Below the pieces are notes generated by a model that had not been told where the DNA came from, did no database searches, and worked only from the letters and a program-made list of their open reading frames with translations. Source: Candidatus Poseidonia sp. (GTDB taxonomy: Archaea; Thermoplasmatota; Poseidoniia; Poseidoniales; Poseidoniaceae). Taken from it: a stretch of 25,649 nt of DNA. Below, in pieces: positions 22,401 through 25,649 of this stretch (position 1 is the stretch's first letter; every line of letters begins with the position of its first letter). The DNA is taken from the NCBI GenBank assembly GCA_023254365.1, contig JALRLQ010000015.1, positions 1 to 25,649 of the forward strand, given 5' to 3'. Made by a program: the position numbers and the translations under genes.

Positions 22401-23254
22401 TTGGGCGCAACGACTTGGGTCTGCGTCTTCCCAGTGCGCTTGAAGCCGTGCTCGGCGCCCTGATACTCGACCGGCTGGCCTGCCTGTTTCTTGGAGGCCA
22501 GGTTCCCCTTCCGTTGGCGACCGACCCCTTTGACGGCTCCCTCCTCGAGTGGAGTGGGCCCTTGTTGCTGATGGAAACGTTGCTGCTGGGCATGGTCCTC
22601 CTTTACGACTGGGTTGAAGGAGAACGCCTCCGACGTTCGCTCGACGATCATCGAACGGCGAGTGGTCGAAGCACCTGGGTGCTTGGTGCGATGCTTCTTT
22701 CGTTGGGGGCAGCCAGTGCGGTCGCCTTGTTCACTGGAATTCGAAGAGGTCGTGCATGGCAGCAACCTGCCGTGGCGTTGACCTGCGTGGTGTCCCTTCC
22801 CTTCGTGGTGGTCAGTTTCCAAGCGTGGGTCTTGTCCAGCACCACCGCATGGCTCACCCCCTCCATGCTGACGGCGGCCATCGGCCTGCTGAGTGTGGTG
22901 TGGACGGCCGCCGTGGTGCGAGGTCAGCACGGGCTGTGGCTATCTGCCTCCTTGTGGGCGTGCCACCTGATGCTCTATCCGTCGGCCATGTTGGCTCAGT
23001 CAGCCGTGTATGTCTCCTTGGCTGCAATGGCGGTGTCCACGACCTCGTGGTTGAGCGGTATCTTCACCCGGCGAAAATCTTGGCGTGTCATCGGTGCAGT
23101 GGATTTGACCGTGGCATGGTTGTTGGGATTGGTGGCGCTGGTTGGCGGTGCTTCGTCCAGCTACATCCTGATGCTGCTGGTGGCTTCAGCAGCCCTGTTG
23201 TTTGCCGTGACCTCGCTCACGCAGGCCAACGAGGAAGCGCTTCTCGACGATTAG
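19454..23254 (+). CDS. giant polytopic membrane protein (about 37 predicted helices), unrecognised
   Basis: A 1266-residue protein. Residues 1 to about 92 are hydrophilic and acidic, with a basic start RQKKFKRATGLNLNAF and then runs of Asp/Glu. From about residue 95 I count roughly 24 hydrophobic segments, then a charged stretch of about 80 residues (about 795-873: KEERLASYEEKRERMNTLL, LDAELLALSERQRKRSKR) that looks like a cytosolic coiled coil, then about 13 more segments to the C-terminus, ending in TQANEEALLDD. No transport, enzyme or sensor motif is evident, and charged residues inside the helices are few. The family is unknown to me. ATG 19454 is chosen; a TTG at 19367 would add 29 residues. 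The TAG overlaps the TAA of the convergent mutase through TTAG (23251-23254). Codon use is like the neighbours. Confidence 0.85.
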   Translation: MQEDTDTPSPPADEEDILRQKKFKRATGLNLNAFMLNDVTADEPLPPSLSAEEEITEGDAAVGELGELFTVQPSHQTSTPPSTTMAAEQQIGRGLAVAMVVVWTAIGALVGTVLPATISAVALLTMAVVGFALGERWMKRDAMHLLGLTWVIISMKLLYGLALDLWRWGWLDGIGPGAGETLGMLMLALVGLNVAMAFRHDEDAIAAQSALVLFAVGSSAGAVFGETGVAVFIVLAMALMHGLALLRSSGNLASLGISMSYLWVGVHALSSNWSIGSLVLIPIENDLTLFMLLSVVTGANAAMAAKFVHHENWLSQAVNAMGLGKPGLWAVSVSLGMVGALMAIGAHRSETGYALAQLMLLTLAFTASYLVVRGVTWTSLMPFVLAPLPFMVAGLALVNSGLVSLTFPFSLSEYSLFAMMSAALCATVVLLHQTSVSDHVLWLGSVVVVVLLTVLIPADHDDSGARLLLATQGVVWLGLGALAVVRSSPSMAGVAVLAPYVWLLAFGTDFEQRLVNADLVPVVLAETDVGWWMLALVGQQAMVCARMGEARLNLGANWAGASEISSRIRDADLLNLWNLGFIMASLTYLSITRPGGLTALGLLAGMGALLLVHAAMVWYGVHAGRPQQLVVVWSVVGLALAWRYGEEAVWALLLTGGSLLLVGASLKQLAQAIASTTDQAHHRALPGRLLTLHLTVVAALFIVVALAPNRTVSLTGQGMFDASTNLWILTAMGAISLAMYLYRISAVDALLLPSMGAVGVLVSMAVAGQSAEMPDVQLVTLLLFVLVAAYLAFQGDVRSGLRALATKEERLASYEEKRERMNTLLASSSQDGTMSVTLQSLDAELLALSERQRKRSKRTSTAGKDDLLLGDIHYRPVVLLLFLCVAFLVSMWVAYTTGYGLHALVFSACFAALLVGLTRLRANSIGLRLPDVVGVELPILVAMGGMVLVHIAGRMTTGVLSDDAIHQAVLMGGLLILAGMGLVGRNDLGLRLPSALEAVLGALILDRLACLFLGGQVPLPLATDPFDGSLLEWSGPLLLMETLLLGMVLLYDWVEGERLRRSLDDHRTASGRSTWVLGAMLLSLGAASAVALFTGIRRGRAWQQPAVALTCVVSLPFVVVSFQAWVLSSTTAWLTPSMLTAAIGLLSVVWTAAVVRGQHGLWLSASLWACHLMLYPSAMLAQSAVYVSLAAMAVSTTSWLSGIFTRRKSWRVIGAVDLTVAWLLGLVALVGGASSSYILMLLVASAALLFAVTSLTQANEEALLDD

Positions 23255-24876
23255 GGACTGAGCGTTGCCTGCAGGGTGGCTTGGAGGTCAGCCATCAGCC
23301 GTTCGAACGGGGCGGAATCAAGTCCTGGTGAAAGGCGTAGTGAAACATTGGTTTTCGCTTGTGTTCCGCTGTTGCGAACACCGATGGAAGCGACTCCTTC
23401 CTCTCCTTCGGCGTGAATCAGCAACAGGTGGTCCTCTCCGTTGATCGAGCGTACGGTGGGGGCGAGACCGAGTTGAGCGAGGGCTTCACACGTTGCTGTT
23501 GAGATGTCTTGGAACACGCTGGCGGCGTTGTGCCAGCGTTCGCGTTGGCTTGGCGAGATGGACACGCGGCGTTTCCAACCCCGAGGGAAGTCAACCGTTC
23601 GTCCGCGGTCGGCCGACAACAAAACGGCACACAGCGTCGCCGCACCGTCGCCCACCATGCTCCACCTCGCTTCGGTTGGATGCGGGGCGGGCAGCACCAC
23701 GTGACCCGAATCTTCGATGCCAAGCAGCGAGGGCATGGAATCACCCTCCACCAAACCGCCGCCCGAAGGGCGCAACGCGAACGAAAGCCATCGGTCACCA
23801 ACCGCTGTTTCGGTCACGGTTGAGCCGGGGCGCAACGAGGCGACGTGGTGCATCAACGCAACATCGGATTCGATGCTGGCGGCAAACGACCACGATGGAG
23901 AATGACTGGCGGCGATGAGGAGCGCCGCCATGGCATCCCCGTCAACCACCTTGAAACCGGTCTCTGTCGCTTCGATGAGGAGGCATCGGTCACCGTCCCC
24001 GTCCAGCGCGGCCCCTACCCATTGGCCGGCGGGTGCGGGCTGGAGTTGTCGAAGAAGAGCATGCGGGGACGCTGCTGCTTCCTCATGGGTCCATGTTTGT
24101 GTGGGTGAGATGTCGCCCGCACCACAATGCTGGTTGAGGACACCGTCCGGTGCACTGACTTCGAGGCAGTCAACGCCGTGGCCGGTGAGCCAATCGCTGA
24201 GCCAGGAAGCGGCAAAGCCGTTGGCGGAGTCGAGCAACAACGGTTGAGCGATGAAACCGGCGGTCAAGGCTTCTTCACACCCTCCAAATTCTTCGCGGAA
24301 GGCCACCCATCGCTTGGCCAACCATGCGCCGTGGGCCATCAGACCCCACGAATCGTGAACTTCATCGGGCACCGAACATCGGGTTCGGTCAACTTCGTCC
24401 ACCTCTCGGTCCTCCGAAGCCAATTGGCGCAAGGTTCGGCTGAGGTTGCGTTCAAGGTCAGGTGTGGCTTTGTATCCGTTGGCGTCGAAGACCTTGATGC
24501 CAGAGTCGGAGACCGGGTTGTGGCTGGCGGTGATCATGCACCCCATTCGAGCGCCAAAGGCGAGCACGGCATGGTGAAGGGTGGGTGTAGCACACGCACC
24601 GATGTGAACGACGGTGCTTCCCGTGAGTCGCAGGCCGAGCGTGAGCGCACGCACGAGGGCTTCGTTGTGCGGGCGTCTATCCCAGCCGATGACGACGGTG
24701 GCTCCTTTGCCGGGCCATGCCGGTTGTTCGTAGGACAGGGCCTCACCGAGTACCCGCATGAACGTGGGGGTCAGGGTGCGCTGTTGCGTGAGCCATTCGA
24801 TGGCCTCGTCTTCGTCAATCGGCGATAACGAAGTCTCCCCTCGAATCCCGTCCGTGCCGAAAAACGACTCGCTCAC
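23251..24876 (-). CDS. GlmM-like phosphoglucosamine mutase / phosphohexomutase
   Basis: A 541-residue alpha-D-phosphohexomutase. It moves a phosphate between the 6 and 1 positions of a hexose or hexosamine. Signatures are: FFGTDGIRGE at the start (GlmM-like), the phosphoserine loop MITASHNPVSDSGIKVF with Ser118, the metal loop ALDGDGDRCLL, a sugar-specificity loop near GGLVEGDSMPSLL, and the phosphate-binding RNSGTQAK near the C-terminus. The specificity loop normally reads like 'GEQSGH' in GlmM; here the nearest is GIEDSGHVVL, so glucosamine versus glucose/mannose cannot be fixed from sequence. It is about 90 residues longer than bacterial GlmM. GTG start, nine nt after the acetyltransferase TGA, with TGAGGGAG as fused stop/ribosome binding site. 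The operon partner favours the glucosamine assignment. Confidence 0.88.
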   Translation of the reverse strand: MSESFFGTDGIRGETSLSPIDEDEAIEWLTQQRTLTPTFMRVLGEALSYEQPAWPGKGATVVIGWDRRPHNEALVRALTLGLRLTGSTVVHIGACATPTLHHAVLAFGARMGCMITASHNPVSDSGIKVFDANGYKATPDLERNLSRTLRQLASEDREVDEVDRTRCSVPDEVHDSWGLMAHGAWLAKRWVAFREEFGGCEEALTAGFIAQPLLLDSANGFAASWLSDWLTGHGVDCLEVSAPDGVLNQHCGAGDISPTQTWTHEEAAASPHALLRQLQPAPAGQWVGAALDGDGDRCLLIEATETGFKVVDGDAMAALLIAASHSPSWSFAASIESDVALMHHVASLRPGSTVTETAVGDRWLSFALRPSGGGLVEGDSMPSLLGIEDSGHVVLPAPHPTEARWSMVGDGAATLCAVLLSADRGRTVDFPRGWKRRVSISPSQRERWHNAASVFQDISTATCEALAQLGLAPTVRSINGEDHLLLIHAEGEEGVASIGVRNSGTQAKTNVSLRLSPGLDSAPFERLMADLQATLQATLSP

Positions 24877-24885
24877 GTCACTCCC

Positions 24886-25563
24886 TCAACGATGCTCGCT
24901 CATGCGACCGTGCACGCCGGTGACGGTGACGTTGGGCCACACCACGCTGTTTGGGCCGAGCACCACGCCGGGGTTGGTGACGCTGTTGCAGCCGAGCGCA
25001 CAACCTTCACCCAACAAGGCCCCGAACTTGCGAAGGCCGCTTGGAAGACGTTGACCGTCAACGCGGAGGTGAACTTCCCCACCATCGTTGCGCAGGTTGC
25101 TGAGCTTCGTCCCCGCTCCGAGGTTCACGTCCTTGCCGAGGATGGAATCGCCGACATAGTTGAAGTGCGGGGCTTTGGCGCCCGGCAGCAGAATCGAGTG
25201 TTTCACTTCGGTGGCGTGTCCAACGACGGCATCGGCACAGATCCACGAAAATTCTCGCACATACGCCCCGCTTCGCACGGTGGCCCGGGGGCCAATGTAG
25301 CACGGTCCGACCAGCGAGGCGCCGGCTTCGACCACCGCTGTTTTGTCGATGATGATCCCGTCCCCTCGGGTGAAAAATCCGGGGTTATCGCATTCGATTG
25401 AGCCAGACAGGGCACCCATTTGCGCCTTCAGACCGTCCTGTGAGGCGGGGTCAAGAACCGTCCATGCGGGGCCGCTGGTGGGCAGTGCAGGGAGGGCACC
25501 ATCCTCCTGGCCCGTGTAGGACGGAAAGAGGGTGCTTGCAGATGCCTTGTTCTGCCAGTCCAT
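24886..25563 (-). CDS. left-handed beta-helix acetyltransferase, GlmU C-terminal type (stand-alone)
   Basis: A 225-residue hexapeptide-repeat acyltransferase. Imperfect hexapeptides run from about 71 to 215 (for example IDKTAVVEAGASLVGPCYIG and VVLGPNSVVWPNVTV). The segment APHFNYVGDSILGKDVNLGA aligns with the GlmU acetyltransferase site: His133 and Tyr136 fall where E. coli GlmU has catalytic His363 and Tyr366, and KLSNLRNDG matches the acetyl-CoA/sugar loop. It therefore probably acetylates glucosamine-1-phosphate, but it lacks the N-terminal uridylyltransferase domain of GlmU. Residues 1-65 are of unknown structure. ATG 25563 is used; a TTG at 25608 that overlaps the previous stop in a TTGA would add 15 His-rich residues. 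It is translated just ahead of the mutase gene. Confidence 0.82.
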   Translation of the reverse strand: MDWQNKASASTLFPSYTGQEDGALPALPTSGPAWTVLDPASQDGLKAQMGALSGSIECDNPGFFTRGDGIIIDKTAVVEAGASLVGPCYIGPRATVRSGAYVREFSWICADAVVGHATEVKHSILLPGAKAPHFNYVGDSILGKDVNLGAGTKLSNLRNDGGEVHLRVDGQRLPSGLRKFGALLGEGCALGCNSVTNPGVVLGPNSVVWPNVTVTGVHGRMSEHR

Positions 25564-25604
25564 GCCACGCCCAGTCGGCTCTGAGGCATGAATGTGGTGA
25601 TGGT

Positions 25605-25649
25605 TCAAGCGGCGACGTGGTAGATTCGCTTGCCCGTGCTGGCATCGAG
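25605..25649 (-). CDS. possible C-terminal end of an upstream gene cut by the window edge
   Basis: From the right edge the minus strand reads LDASTGKRIYHVAA and then TGA (25607-25605). Fourteen codons are too few to identify anything. The TGA is followed by the acetyltransferase gene on the same strand, so this may be the preceding operon member. The frame of the acetyltransferase itself is also open to the edge, so the alternative is that nothing ends here. Confidence 0.3.
   Translation of the reverse strand, partial: LDASTGKRIYHVAA

Noticed and set aside
22031..22930. 299-codon minus-strand frame opposite the giant membrane protein
   Set aside because: Very rich in His, Gln and Gly, the usual antisense image of a Leu/Val/Ala-rich membrane protein.
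1..25649. tRNA, rRNA, CRISPR arrays, insertion sequences, prophage or defence genes
   Set aside because: Intergenic spaces are all below about 200 bp; no cloverleaf, regular spaced repeat, transposase or phage motif was seen on either strand.

Overview
The window looks like a compact chromosome segment of a moderately GC-rich archaeon, most probably a planktonic Marine Group II euryarchaeon (Poseidoniales). Seen: a DUF137-type phosphopantothenate synthetase (a family restricted to archaea), a Pcc1-like KEOPS subunit, TATA elements centred about 24-26 nt before many start codons (leaderless mRNAs), and GAGGTGA-type ribosome binding sites at internal operon genes. The Marine Group II assignment itself is inference from this mix of archaeal information genes with bacterial-type metabolic enzymes.

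Layout, left to right: a partial unrecognised gene runs off the left edge (-). Then come an isocitrate/isopropylmalate-type dehydrogenase (+), an operon of NadC and phosphopantothenate synthetase (-; NAD and CoA synthesis), an FAD oxidoreductase and exonuclease III (+), Pcc1 and a DCC-family thiol protein (-), GTPase HflX and a membrane protein with an external beta domain (+), a beta-carbonic anhydrase (-), and a cytosolic beta-propeller protein (+). A four-gene leftward run follows: cyclophilin, isoaspartyl peptidase/asparaginase, small-type topoisomerase IB, and a class II fumarase carrying an extra N-terminal ribbon-helix-helix domain. Next are a glutathione peroxidase (+), a two-gene membrane/surface operon (-), a DEAD-box RNA helicase (+), ATP-type PEP carboxykinase (-), a 1266-residue protein with about 37 predicted membrane segments (+), and a leftward operon of a GlmU-type acetyltransferase and a GlmM-type phosphohexomutase for UDP-GlcNAc-like sugar nucleotides.

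Gene organisation is very tight. Seven convergent pairs have gaps of 14 bp or less, and three of them overlap through shared TTAA/TTAG stop codons. Five co-directional junctions build the upstream TGA stop into, or directly against, the Shine-Dalgarno sequence of the next gene. Divergent pairs are separated by about 50-200 bp that hold the promoters. No tRNA, rRNA, CRISPR array, insertion sequence or prophage gene was seen, and no stretch longer than 300 bp lacks a gene.

The most notable items are the RHH-fumarase fusion, a sharply bounded AT-rich patch (about 33% GC) inside hflX that covers its G3/switch II region, the giant polytopic membrane protein, the stop/SD-fused operon junctions, a 48-bp divergent promoter with one centrally placed TATA element, and a bacterial/poxvirus-type TopIB in an archaeal context.
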